A stretch of DNA of 64,000 bases, from NCBI GenBank assembly GCA_003194525.1, contig NBIV01000016.1, positions 460,091 to 524,090 of the forward strand. The letters are read 5' to 3'. Shown one piece after another: positions 32,639-42,673 of this stretch. The position numbers were made by a program, and so were the translations under genes. The notes under the pieces are model-generated. The model was not told the DNA's origin. It saw only the letters and a program-made list of their open reading frames with translations, and made no database searches. The stretch's first letter is position 1; the number at the start of each line of letters is the position of its first letter. The DNA is from Gracilariopsis chorda (taxonomy: Eukaryota; Rhodophyta; Florideophyceae; Gracilariales; Gracilariaceae).

Positions 32639-33122
32639 TTGAGAAGGTGATGTGAGTGACTCGCGAAGTGGAGTGCGAGAATGCGAGGAAGGTGCAGGGA
32701 CTTGGAGTTGGCTGGGAAGTGGAGTGAGCTGCCTTGCGAACGAACGTGGAAAATCTATAGGCTTGGGGGTCTTGGCTCTGTGTCTGATGAATAGGTAATC
32801 ATTGATTACTAATCAAGGATTGCAGAACGACCTCGCAGAAATTTAATGAGATTTGTAAGATAATCTCCCGATGACACGACGATCCATTTCACTGTCGACC
32901 AAAAAGAAATGGAAATGGATTAATTTGCCCTTGTGATCTACAGAATTCTTCTTCTGCAGAGAAGGGTTACCAAAGTGCCAAGCCGGCGGTCGGACATAGG
33001 GCTAACAACCAATTTGTCTACATGTAGAAGCGCTCTCGTGACGTAAGAGTGGACTCTTGCGGAAGAAGCATGCAAGTTTTCCAATAATCGTGATTTGCGT
33101 CGCAAAAGAATGCTTCACCATT
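32639..33122. promoter_or_regulatory. divergent promoter region L10 / RPP38
   Basis: 484 bases between head-to-head genes; contains GAAGGGTTACC at 32961-32971, a member of the AAGGGTTA motif group seen upstream of several genes here. Promoter role is inferred from position. Confidence 0.45.
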
Positions 33123-33803
33123 ATGAGTGAAAAGAAGAGACGAACTTCAGCTTCAGCTTCAGTGGCCAAATCGCAGAAGAAGAAGGTCTGGGGTTCGAAG
33201 CAAGTCCTGGCTTCCCCGTTCGCTTCAACCTTTCCTTCTGCCAAACCCGGCACAAAAGAGGCAGTGCTTCAGATAATTGTCCAGCTGTTCCCAACCCCTT
33301 TCATCACGCGAAAAACACGGCCTAGCAAAGCATCTCAAGATAGTGACAGGGCCCGGAAAGACGATCAACATGATACAAGGAATAGCAAACCCCCGCGGAT
33401 GCTGTGTGGTATCAATGAAGTCACGCGTGCATTGGAAAAGAATAGGGTAGAGGTGGTCATTGTCTCACGGGATGTAACCCCTGCTTTTCTTGTAACCCAC
33501 ATACCAATTCTATGTTTCCTTACTTCTGCGAAATTGGTTGTTTTGCCTGGTGATGGTACAGAACTTGGTCATCTTCTCGGTACTAAGAGACTGTTGGCAT
33601 TCGGTCTCCTCAGAAAGACGTCGGACCATTCCAAAGATACTGAATTAGCTGACTTGCTAATTGAAAGGCTTGTACCACATTCCACTCCCCTAGAATACCC
33701 ATGGCTGGCTGCAATTAAGGGAAAGAAGGTTCCAACCCTACCAGATCCAGTCATGATACCTCATAAAACGAAGAAAGAAATCCTGGCCCCGCTTCAGCCG
33801 TAG
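33123..33803 (+). CDS. RPP38: RNase P/MRP protein subunit RPP38 (L7Ae-like)
   Basis: 226 residues. After a basic, Ser/Lys-rich N-terminus comes an L7Ae/L30e-type domain: MLCGINEVTRALEKNRVEVV, VSRDVTPAFLVTHIPILCFL, and VVLPGDGTELGHLLGTKRLLAFGL. The GINEVTRALE and DVTP...HIP pattern is that of Rpp38/Pop3. It would bind kink-turn RNA in nuclear RNase P and RNase MRP, for tRNA and rRNA processing. The frame opens at a non-ATG codon at 33057; ATG at 33123 is used. Single exon. An L7Ae-like snoRNP protein is the alternative, but the long N-terminus and motif order fit Rpp38. Confidence 0.85.
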   Translation: MSEKKRRTSASASVAKSQKKKVWGSKQVLASPFASTFPSAKPGTKEAVLQIIVQLFPTPFITRKTRPSKASQDSDRARKDDQHDTRNSKPPRMLCGINEVTRALEKNRVEVVIVSRDVTPAFLVTHIPILCFLTSAKLVVLPGDGTELGHLLGTKRLLAFGLLRKTSDHSKDTELADLLIERLVPHSTPLEYPWLAAIKGKKVPTLPDPVMIPHKTKKEILAPLQP

Positions 33804-34439
33804 CGGCACCATAATGCAGTTGCTATCCACTTTGGGTACTACAAGTCTTAATCATGTAACACGTTTTGCCGATTACTCTAATAGCCTTTTATTCTCGAAA
33901 CTAGTCTGCACAGCTACAAAGCAGTGCATCCAATGCAAGAAAAGCTAGAAGGCTCCCTCCAAGAACAAAATGCCAGCTCTTGGATGTCTTGTCCTTTCCC
34001 CTATTCATCACAGGCTTCAAACGGATATCCTCGTCGTGACGAATACTGCAAAGATGCGCTTCACACCGAAGATGACATTTGTGCAGAACAGCACCGAACC
34101 GATTTCCGGACACACCGTGAGCTCAACAGAAGGAGCCGCATATGTTCCCTGTCAAGTTGGTGTTCGAAAAAGAGAGAGACAAACGACTCCACTAAAGAAT
34201 ACTGGATAAATCGTAGCACCAGCAGTACGAATCGTGTAGGCATGTATTTCTCCATAAGGAAGGAAATTTCTGCGTACCCCAAGAAATATCGACAATCTTC
34301 AGCATTATAAACAACTGTTCCTTCTTAATCGTATATTGGACTGGCGTTACCTGATGGATGGTAAACGAGCTTCTCGTCTCGAGGATCCACATGTTTCCGA
34401 CAAAAGGAACATAGAGCAAAACGAATGGCTTCTGCAAAC
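33804..34439 (-). other. possible spliced or broken small membrane-protein gene
   Basis: Three overlapping minus-strand ORFs (34192-34437, 34061-34282, 33901-34113) each contain protein-like pieces in different frames. The last ends in a hydrophobic tail (FVLGGSLLAFLALDALLCS) after a Lys-rich stretch, as in a single-pass or tail-anchored protein. They could be exons of one gene or fragments of a decayed one; I could not build a consistent splice model. It lies 3' of APC2 on the same strand. Confidence 0.25.
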
Positions 34440-36734
34440 TTAGCGTTTCTTTACCTTGTACATCCCGGCACTTAGTTCTATCTTCTCTTCTTCAATCAGT
34501 TGCGATAAAAAGGCGGCAAGCTGAGCTTCCGTTCTGTCATATGCTGGGGTCTGCACGAACCGCTGAAGCATGTTGTGAATTTGTTCCAAAGGAAGTTGTT
34601 TTAAATTCTGCAGCATGGCCATGACATAAGTCTCATAGACGGCCATCTGAGCATCTTCCGGTTGTTCATCCCCAACGTCGCGGTCGTTGGCTGGAACGTT
34701 TTCTTCATCAATGCCCCCAGAGGCTGATTCTATTTCCCCGGCGTGCTCGACTGTCTCATAGGTAGAGTTGTTTGAATCTGCAGCTCTTATGACACCCAGA
34801 TTCGCCAGGCCTTGTATCTTACGTCGAAAAACTGCGTCGTCCTTGATACCAAGATGATTCTGAAGCTCTTGCAATGTTTGTTTCTTTTTCACTGCAAAAT
34901 GTGATAGAATAGTGGCCTGGATTGGAGTTACGCTCACGTCTACTTCACGACCATCTTCGAATTCAAGATGCACTGCCACTGTGCCCACACCATGTTGCCA
35001 TCGTAGCTTCCTTGGATGCTTGTGTTTCTGAAAGGAGGAAGTATATAGACTCATTTGCGTCTCCAGCTGTGTGGTTGCCTTAAACTCTGATTCCTCCTGT
35101 AACTTTGGCCAGAACTCCTTGGATAAAACAACAGCTTCAAAATTTTGAAGTGGAGAAGCTGGATTCTGAGATTGGGCCGTCTCCAAGACCAACTTGGAGT
35201 CCTTAATGTCATTCAGCATTATCAAACACTCATGCATGGCTTCCTTCCCAAATCTGTCAGTGAGTAACTCTAAGGTCTTGTATTCACGGTCAAGATCCAA
35301 CCCGAAAGAGTTAATGAGTTTGTCGGCGAGTAACCCCTTGTATTCATTGACGATTTGCTCACTGGTTCCATAGATGGTGACTAAAGTCGCGATTGCATCT
35401 TTGCCGGGTTTCCATTTCCCACCCTTTCGCGGGGCGTCAATGGGTTCTGGTTCCCAGTTGTCGTAATCTTCAACATCGATTCTCATGCTAGTGTTGTAAT
35501 AACCATCTATCGACTGACAATCTTCGTCTTCCTCATCGTATATTTTGCTTTCCAAACTTTTGCCCCCAGACATGTGCACGTCCCCTTCTGCATCGCGAGC
35601 ACGCTTTCGGCGTCCCCTTTGAAGTTCTTCGTAAAGCTCTCCGTCACCAGTCATTCCACTAACGATGCAGCGAACGGTGTCTGTCCTTCTCCTAAGATAT
35701 TCTCTAACTGGACCGCTAACATTCTCAAGCATGACTCCGCTCGGGTCCAGAAAGCGAAGCATTTTGATGACACTCACGTAGCGCTGTAGTATTTCGGACG
35801 TTATGGTACCGGCATTTAGCATGGTCTGTGTGAATTGCTCTCGCATAGCGCTTGTGACTTCAGGTTTTTGGTCTGTAGACATAATGCAGTCTTTCAAATC
35901 TTCGAGAGCGGGCAAGCTCTTCGGGAAAGTTTGAATTAATATCATCAACTGCCCTTTCCGAATGTTACCAACGCTCTCGTGCAGTCTAAAGAAAAGCCGT
36001 TTTCTCCAATGCTGAAGATGAAGGCCGTCCTTGTCTTTCTGCTTTGTTGTAGCATCAGTACTATGCGTGTTGTCATAGTCGTTTGTAGCGGAGGGGAGGA
36101 TAAGTGCCATCCAGTCTTGCAAGAAGTTTTGCATCCACTGAACAAGCCCCGGCAGAGCCCGACCCTCATAATTATTTCTTGTTCTCTGTTGAACCAGACT
36201 GTCCATTGTGTCAAAAGCTACTGAGCCAATAGCGTCTTCTAGGACTTCGGAAAATCCTAAGTCAACAAGCTGATTACAGACACGCCGAGCGCGTTCTCTT
36301 CCAGTTAAAGTCTGTGAGTATTCACTCAGCAGTCTTTCGAGAATCCTTGCAACACTGTCACCTAAGTGTGATGGTACCAGTTCGATAAGCATAGCCATGC
36401 TGCGTAAAATGAACTTTCTAGTGCATCCAACACATTCCTTGATCTTTTCAAGCTCAGCAACTGTGTTGCGCCCGTTCACAAAATACCGGTGAGCTTCAGA
36501 CAACGTATGCAAAACATGGTTATCTGTCTGATTACCAGTACACATTAGCTTCAAAAGAGGGACTACCTTCTCAACAACTACACGTTCTTGTGAGCGAATA
36601 ATCCAGAGACAGAATGCCCGGGAATGTCCTGAACGATGCAGCTTTTGTAGTTGTCCTTTGACGACCATCGAATTGTTTTCTGGTCCGTAGGTTTCGCTCA
36701 AGCAGAATTTCCATGCTGATGTAATATCGTCCAT
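34440..36734 (-). CDS. APC2: anaphase-promoting complex subunit 2 (cullin-like)
   Basis: 764 residues (other APC2 proteins are about 700-860). The cullin-repeat N-terminal half is followed by the APC2 signature MLRFLDPSGVMLENVSGPVR / EYLRRRTDTVRCIVSGMTGD, then the cullin homology domain (LLADKLINSF, REYKTLELLTDRFGKEAMHE, CLIMLNDIKDSKLV, LRWQHGVGTVAVHLEF) and a C-terminal winged helix (LIEEEKIELSAGMYKVKKR). With APC11 it forms the catalytic core of the APC/C ubiquitin ligase that drives mitotic exit (family knowledge). An acidic insert around residues 390-430 is variable in the family. ATG at 36734, single exon, divergent from NDUFB7. Confidence 0.94.
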   Translation of the reverse strand: MDDITSAWKFCLSETYGPENNSMVVKGQLQKLHRSGHSRAFCLWIIRSQERVVVEKVVPLLKLMCTGNQTDNHVLHTLSEAHRYFVNGRNTVAELEKIKECVGCTRKFILRSMAMLIELVPSHLGDSVARILERLLSEYSQTLTGRERARRVCNQLVDLGFSEVLEDAIGSVAFDTMDSLVQQRTRNNYEGRALPGLVQWMQNFLQDWMALILPSATNDYDNTHSTDATTKQKDKDGLHLQHWRKRLFFRLHESVGNIRKGQLMILIQTFPKSLPALEDLKDCIMSTDQKPEVTSAMREQFTQTMLNAGTITSEILQRYVSVIKMLRFLDPSGVMLENVSGPVREYLRRRTDTVRCIVSGMTGDGELYEELQRGRRKRARDAEGDVHMSGGKSLESKIYDEEDEDCQSIDGYYNTSMRIDVEDYDNWEPEPIDAPRKGGKWKPGKDAIATLVTIYGTSEQIVNEYKGLLADKLINSFGLDLDREYKTLELLTDRFGKEAMHECLIMLNDIKDSKLVLETAQSQNPASPLQNFEAVVLSKEFWPKLQEESEFKATTQLETQMSLYTSSFQKHKHPRKLRWQHGVGTVAVHLEFEDGREVDVSVTPIQATILSHFAVKKKQTLQELQNHLGIKDDAVFRRKIQGLANLGVIRAADSNNSTYETVEHAGEIESASGGIDEENVPANDRDVGDEQPEDAQMAVYETYVMAMLQNLKQLPLEQIHNMLQRFVQTPAYDRTEAQLAAFLSQLIEEEKIELSAGMYKVKKR

Positions 36735-37498
36735 TTTCTAGAGGGATTTGAATGTGATCGTTACTGGAAGACGGAAACAAATCGGCATATCACATTTGCA
36801 ATATGTGTTCTGCCATGCCGCAGAGCCCGAGGTATTCTTAGAAGTGGACAGCGATGCAGTGCTTGATGTCTGCGTTTTGTAAAGTTGTTCTGTTATGAGT
36901 GAATCTGAGCCTCTTGTCTGAACATGCACGGCTTCAGCAGAATGTTTGAATAAGTAAAGACCAGGCTTGTCTTTTGCCACGCTTGGAACAGAGCCGTCTG
37001 CCAGTAGAAGTCTAACCCTCACCCTTGATATCAAAGCTAGCTAGGAATCCCACCTTTGGTAGGTAACGTTGTATCTAAGGGGTTAGACTGCTCGCAATCG
37101 ATGATTGCTAACTGTTAGCGTTCGTACAGTTTACCTTCGTACTTTTGGGTTATGGCGAACGAAAAGAGCTAAGGGTTAAAGGGTTAGCAACGCGAGCGGT
37201 GGCAGTCTAGTGTTCGAAATTTAAAAATGAACGGAATCTAGCTCAAAATACCTCTATCTGTAACTGGAATACCTGTACATTTACCCTTGTACAGTAGAAG
37301 CGCTCCATCACACACACAGAACCCTTCGTTTGCTTTTGCTTCGGATTACTGCAGCAAATCTTACGGGTTCGGATAGACTTCCCACGAGACCTATTCTCTT
37401 TTCTACGAACGTTGGCTTTCTGAACTATCTTCAAAGGTTATCGTTACCTCTACTTCTCCGATCTTTCAAGGGTATTAAGTCCGAGAAATTCTAGAAAA
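36735..37498. promoter_or_regulatory. divergent promoter region APC2 / NDUFB7
   Basis: 764 bases. Contains a doubled motif AAGGGTTAAAGGGTTA at 37171-37186 and GGGTTA at 37147-37152, plus GGTAACG and GGGGTTAG near 37062-37085. Short ORFs here lack an ATG or a domain. Promoter role inferred. Confidence 0.5.
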
Positions 37499-38056
37499 AT
37501 GGGTGGCGGTTCTAAAGGTATGTAGAACCAGACGTCATCCCGTCCAGAAGGCTTATCTCGTGTTTCCAATTGCTGACGATCTGGACTTCTTTGGGAGCGT
37601 TAGTAGCCGAACCCAAGATGCAATGCACCGATGAAGAAATGGCACAGAATCGTACGTGAGAGTCTTACGCGCCTTGCAAGCAAAATTCCTCGAGATGACT
37701 AAGGAGAAATCTGACATATATTGCGTTGTTGCAGGCATACCCCTCGATTACAGGGATTTTTGTGCCCACAAGCTTATACCGTTGAATAACTGCCGTCGCA
37801 AGAATCTTTATCTACCATTCCGATGCGAAGATGAGCGTCATGATTACGAGAAGTGCCAGTATGACCAGTAGGTTTGAATCACGTCTTCTGCAGTGTTTTT
37901 GGCATCCTAGCTTGTATAACTTTGCTAACCTAACGACTATGTTTTCGTTGCGCGTAAAGGTATATGCGCAGAGTTAACGAAATGAAAGCTATTCTGAAAG
38001 AAGAACGAAAGATGGCACGAAAGGCACGTGAGGAAGCTGAAGCACTTCAAGGATAG
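37499..38056 (+). CDS. NDUFB7: mitochondrial complex I subunit NDUFB7, four exons
   Basis: 98 residues from exons 37499-37517, 37604-37651, 37735-37867 and 37960-38056, with introns of 86, 83 and 92 bases. Donors are GTATGT, GTACGT and GTAGGT; acceptors TTAG, GCAG and AAAG. The twin CX9C (CHCH) motif is exact: Cys32-x9-Cys42 in CAHKLIPLNNC and Cys53-x9-Cys63 in CEDERHDYEKC, preceded by IPLDYRDF as in plant NDUFB7. A charged C-terminal helix follows (EMKAILKEERKMARKAREEA). Starting MGGGS, it has an N-terminal Gly suited to myristoylation, known for NDUFB7. It sits on the intermembrane-space side of complex I and is oxidised by the Mia40 pathway (family knowledge). Exon 2 can start at 37604 or 37607. 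Confidence 0.88.
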
Positions 38057-39310
38057 TTTATGCGTTTCGTAATAAGGTACGACAGTACACTCGATGCAAC
38101 AAGCACGTAACGAAGCTGAAGTACTTTACGGATAACAACTACCGTTCGCAGCAACATACAACTGCACGCGTGCTCTTCTTTAACCGTTAGACGTGATCAA
38201 CTTGCCCAGGCGTGGCCGCAGCAAGACCTGCTCGCGAGGCAAGGATTAGCTACATTCAGTAAACGCAAGACTGTCCATTGTTCTGCGATGGTCCTCTGGT
38301 TCTTCTGAAGTTCACTTCCGGCAATCGAACCATGTGCATGCACCATACAGCTGACTCGGGGGTCATGCATTATCATGCATATTTCTGAGAAGTACCTCCA
38401 ATCTTATGACAAGTATTCCGAGTTTTGGTAGAGTTCTGAAGGTCATGTCCGTATGACTTTTAAAAATGTACGAACAGAGGGGGGGAACAAGCAAATAGCT
38501 CTCGTTCAAGATGTAGCTCTCCTTCATCTTGAAGTTCTTTGATGGCTGTCGTTTCAGCACATAGGACAGTGAATGACATCAGTGAAATCACTGACCCGCA
38601 GTATCGTGGTCATGCTCCTGGCATCGAAAGTGGATGAATTCTTCACACATACATCAGAAACCCTGACGAGTCGCCGTAGGTTCCGGATGGTGGAAGTTTC
38701 TTTTTTTGGTTCCTCCTATACCACGCAAATGGTTCCATTCATCAGTAATACAAAATTCCCAGCATATGAGATATGGATCGCAACGCTTTCTGCGCCCTCT
38801 TCCAGTTACGAGCGCTGTTTCATAGAGCTATCCGTCGCGCATCCGGTTGATTCCGAACGGAGGGGTGATGAAGTAGACGTCTACCATAGCTCGGTACCCA
38901 CTTCCAAGAGACGCTAAAACGAGCTGAGATCCTCCTTCCTTCCTTTTAGATTTCGTGCATTTATCGCTGGTATAAACGGAAGGTTGTCGTCTACTGAGCA
39001 AATACGAAGTAGATAACTCGACATGACTACGAGCCTCATGTTAATCTGATGTAGAACCAAAATTGACATATGTTAGAGAGCCGGTACTTTGCACGGGCTG
39101 TATTGATGCAATAATTTCGAAATCAGTCACTTATACTGTAGACCTTTTATTAACTGCTTTAAACCATAAAGGATTCAGCCCGACCGCAGCCAAGTCCACG
39201 TTCATGCTCCGGGACTATCGGTGATTCCGCGACACAATTTCCCATTGCAAGATCTTGCTGTTACCGATCGGTACACTGCGAGGACAGAAGCAATAGATTC
39301 AACGTAGGGA
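38057..39310. other. intergenic, one unrecognised ORF
   Basis: 1.25 kb. An ATG-started ORF at 38573-38917 (114 aa, with VVMLLASKVDEFF and a Ser/Arg-rich end) has no recognisable domain, and I do not call it a gene. The end is the promoter and 5' UTR of the PDH-E2 gene. Confidence 0.4.
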
Positions 39311-40863
39311 ATGATGTTATTTTCGACGGTGCGAACTGCTCTACAAAGGAGCACGCTGTCAGGTGCAAACCGATGGAAGATCTTCCGAGCACTTTCATCT
39401 CTTCCAGATCATAAGGTCATTCGAATGCCAGCCTTGTCACCGACCATGGAAGTGGGAACTATTCAAGAATGGAAGAAGAAAGTTGGTGATGAAATCGAGG
39501 GCGGTGAGGTCATAGCAGAGATTGAAACGGATAAGGCGACTAGATCGTACGAGTACAACGATGATGGGTATCTTGCAAAGGTAAGTTCCAATCCAAGAAT
39601 CATGGTGCTTCACCCTCGTCATTGTAAATAGTTCCGCACAAGGCAGCTACCAAAGCTGATGCAATAACGTCGCTTATGAAATCAGAGTGCGCACATACAT
39701 CTGCTAACAGCTGTGGTAACATGCTTCCATTACGGTGAATGAAGGTATTTTTTGAGGATGGCGCTGCAGATGTTCCGGTTGGAACCCCAGTCGCTGTTGT
39801 TGTCGAAGAAGAAGAGGACATTGCAGCTTTCAAAGACTACGTGCCCGATGAAGGGACCGTTGAAGACACCACAGAACCTCAGCCATCTGAGCCAACACCC
39901 GAACCCGTACCCCCAATCCCAATGCCGTCCACACCTCAAACACCGCAGCCTGCTGCAACACCTGTAGCCGCAGCGCATACGACAACATCCAGAGTTTTGG
40001 CCTCGCCCTTAGCCCGAGTATCTGCGGCAAACGCAAGCTTACCCCTTAAATCCATTACTGGAACTGGACCAGGTGGCCGCGTTATTGCAGCAGATGTGGA
40101 GGATGCACTTGTTCACGGAGTTCCAGAGCCAGCCCCCGCTATGCCCGCCCAAGTACCAGGCATGCCGTTGTATACTGATGTTGAAGTTACAAAGTTCAAG
40201 CGGGTGACTGCAGAAAGATTGCTGCAATCTAAGCAAACTGTGCCACACTACTACTTAACGGTTCAATGCGAGGTTGATAACATGCTGGAACTGCGCTCTA
40301 CTATTAATTCAAAAGCTAGAGATGGTGAGTATAAGATCAGTGTGAACGATTTTGTCATCAAAGCTGCAGCTGCAGCTCTTCGCAAAGTGCCGGAGGTAAA
40401 CGCGCAATGGATGGGAGATAAGATTCGTATGTATCATGCTGCAGACATATCGATTGCTGTCCAGACTGAACAAGGACTGATCACCCCGATTGTCAAGGAT
40501 GCGGATCGCAAAGGCCTAAAGGAAATATCAAGTGATGTGAAAGAGCTTGCGACAAAAGCTAGAGATAATGCATTGGCCCCAGAGGAATTTATGGGCGGTA
40601 CTTTCACAATCAGTAATCTGGGTATGTTCGGGGTAAGCAACTTCTCTGCAATAGTCAACCCGCCACAAGCCGCTATACTGGCTGTAGGGAACTCAGAGCA
40701 AAGGGTTGTTCCAGATGAATCTGCGCCAAGTGGTTTTGGAACGAAGACATTTATGAACGTTACGCTCAGCTGCGATCACCGCGTCGTTGACGGTGCTGTG
40801 GGGGCGCAATGGCTGAGTCAATTCAAGTCATGTTTGGAGGATCCAGTGAACATCATAATGTAG
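39311..40863 (+). CDS. DLAT: dihydrolipoamide acetyltransferase, PDH E2, two exons
   Basis: 462 residues from exons 39311-39580 and 39745-40863, phase 0, with a 164-base intron (donor GTAAGT, acceptor GAAG). A basic N-terminus of ~30 residues is a mitochondrial presequence. The lipoyl domain spans about 34-110 with the lipoylated Lys75 in EIETDKAT; the intron falls inside it, after GYLAK. An acidic, Pro-rich linker leads to the E3-binding domain ([31 protein letters not shown]) and the catalytic domain, which ends in DHRVVDG (His435, Asp439). It transfers acetyl groups to CoA in the mitochondrial pyruvate dehydrogenase complex. There is a single lipoyl domain. The ATG at 39739 lies in the intron and is not the start. 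Confidence 0.93.
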
Positions 40864-41272
40864 GCGAGGAATGGACGGTTGGTCTTCAATTTTGCAAGAG
40901 CTCTAGCTAGCTATAGCATTCGGTTTTTTTTTTGACGCAGCTGAGCGCATTCCGGTAACCCTTTACTTTCAAAATATATGCACGAACAGTGATAAGGAAA
41001 GGAGACAACCTCCGTGCGCACGCCACAGGAGTCACGTGGACAGTAAAGGGTTGCTACACATCATACCCTTCGAAGTGTATACTTGCAATATTTCGCCGTA
41101 CCGACGTATCTCACGCCCATATCAATACCAGCGCTATCCCTACATCCCCTCACCCCAATCGGCACTGTTTCAACTCAGATCCACAGACTCATAGAATACT
41201 TGCACTTCGTTCAGTGTGCTCATCTATCATCGCCTTTGTGACACGACCTGTCTTCAAGACTTTAAATTGCTC
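40864..41272. promoter_or_regulatory. spacer with AAGGGTTA-type motifs
   Basis: 409 bases. Holds GGTAACCCTTTACT at 40954-40967 and AGTAAAGGGTTGC at 41042-41054, in opposite orientation about 75 bases apart, upstream of the next small gene. Also a T-run at 40925-40933. Confidence 0.4.
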
Positions 41273-41662
41273 ATGGCCCACACAGGTCAGCGCTCCGTTT
41301 TGGAAGCCTTTGTTAAACAGTATCCCCTAGTTCGTCATAAGAATAATGTCATGCTTTCCAGGCATATCATACCGAGACGGGGCGCGGTTTTGCATGCCAG
41401 CAGAAGTGGATCCCGCCGAGCTCTAATTCTATGCACAGCGTTGAACGAAAACGATTTCCAGCGGCGTCTGCAGAAGTGGAGCAATATGGAGCTCAAGTTT
41501 GTATCGAAGTTAGTGAACGTTGATGGTAAAGACTCTTATCAACTACTGAAACACATTGAAAAAGTACTGGAAGCGGAGGGAGAGCCAGTCAGATGGGCGA
41601 TTGTAGAATCCAATCAGAAGGAAAGAACATGCCGTGTGGATGCCGTAGTGACGACTTCGTGA
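41273..41662 (+). CDS. small hypothetical protein, probably plastid-targeted
   Basis: 129 residues from the first ATG; the frame is open from a GTG at 41216. The first ~50 residues are basic and Ser/Arg-rich and could be a transit peptide. The rest forms a compact domain: LNENDFQRRLQKWSNMELKF, then YQLLKHIEKVLEAEGEPVRW and AIVESNQKERTCRVDAVV. The ending 'GEPVRWAIVE... DAVV' looks like a conserved small domain, but I cannot name the family. It faces the next minus-strand gene tail to tail, 144 bases apart. Confidence 0.5.
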   Translation: MAHTGQRSVLEAFVKQYPLVRHKNNVMLSRHIIPRRGAVLHASRSGSRRALILCTALNENDFQRRLQKWSNMELKFVSKLVNVDGKDSYQLLKHIEKVLEAEGEPVRWAIVESNQKERTCRVDAVVTTS

Positions 41663-41806
41663 ATCACAACTTCATGATATACCATGTATTTGCTGCGACT
41701 GCTGATTCTTTTCTGTCTTACGCAATCAACAGGATTGAAACATTAAACACTTTACTATGTTGGGGCATATTCGACAAACATGATTTGCAACCTCGGTGGT
41801 CATAAG

Positions 41807-42673
41807 TTATGAGTAAGTCTCGTTCTCTTCCTCCCAACATGACTTCGTCTTCCTAAGCTCGGGTTTGATTTCCACCATACCGTAAACCACTCGGCCCACG
41901 CAAATTGCCTGACTCGGATCTGGCTCGGATTCAACCCAACCAACCTTGATTTGCCCCTGGACGTCCCATGCATAAAAACTCTTGTTGTTAAATGTTTCCC
42001 TTGTCACGTTTCGTTCCACAAGCAATGCAACGTTTTCATCTTCTGTTATCGGTAGCTCGACGGCTGAAATCTCACCTACGTCTGCGAGAATGACAATCGG
42101 ATCACGACAAGCGTGTAAAACATCAGAACCAGGTAATGCCATAATCTCACCGTCGAACCCTTCGGGTAGACTTGTGATTATCACGTTTCCCTTTTCTGGT
42201 CTCTTGTTTAGGAGCAGCGGCTTCTTTGCTTTAAACTCGTTCGTAGTAAGCCCAGGTACGGTGCCAGCAATAGACAGGATACGTGGCGCGTATTCTTGCG
42301 AATCGATGTTCATTAAGCTAAGGAAACGACTTTGCTCATCATGCTTTCTCACAAGAAATTTATCCACCCTTGCATCAGATTTTGGTGCCACTGCTGGTCT
42401 GGAACTGGAGGACAGCGGCGTCGGCATTCCGTCTGTAGGGGATTTGTCAGCTTTGGCTTGTGCTTCTGTTTCTTTATCTGCAGCTAGTTTTTCTCGTAAT
42501 TCACGAAGCTCTTCTAATTGACGTTGTAGGCGCTTTATCTCATTCGAACGACGGACATGCTTAGGAGCAACCATTTTTGGTGCCATTGATCGATGAGTTG
42601 CAACACGAACAGTCGCCTCGGCGTGAAATGCGGGAATGAAAGATGAAGACGGAGAGAAAGCAAGAGAATCCAT
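41807..42673 (-). CDS. hypothetical protein, probably plastid-targeted
   Basis: 288 residues. The start MDSLAFSPSSSFIPAFHAEA is a red-type transit peptide with early Phe. A coiled coil follows (KRLQRQLEELRELREKLAAD, about 45-75), then a Ser/Pro-rich linker, then a ~150-residue beta-rich domain: RFLSLMNIDSQEYAPRILSI, LPEGFDGEIMALPGSDVLHA, DPIVILADVGEISAVELPIT, FYAWDVQGQIKVGWVESE. No family recognised. The context gives no hint beyond the targeting signal. ATG at 42673; single exon. Confidence 0.65.
   Translation of the reverse strand: MDSLAFSPSSSFIPAFHAEATVRVATHRSMAPKMVAPKHVRRSNEIKRLQRQLEELRELREKLAADKETEAQAKADKSPTDGMPTPLSSSSRPAVAPKSDARVDKFLVRKHDEQSRFLSLMNIDSQEYAPRILSIAGTVPGLTTNEFKAKKPLLLNKRPEKGNVIITSLPEGFDGEIMALPGSDVLHACRDPIVILADVGEISAVELPITEDENVALLVERNVTRETFNNKSFYAWDVQGQIKVGWVESEPDPSQAICVGRVVYGMVEIKPELRKTKSCWEEENETYS

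Noticed and set aside
39719-39744. ATG at 39739 as start of PDH-E2
   Set aside because: It lies in the intron; splicing 39580 to 39745 joins the two halves of the lipoyl domain.
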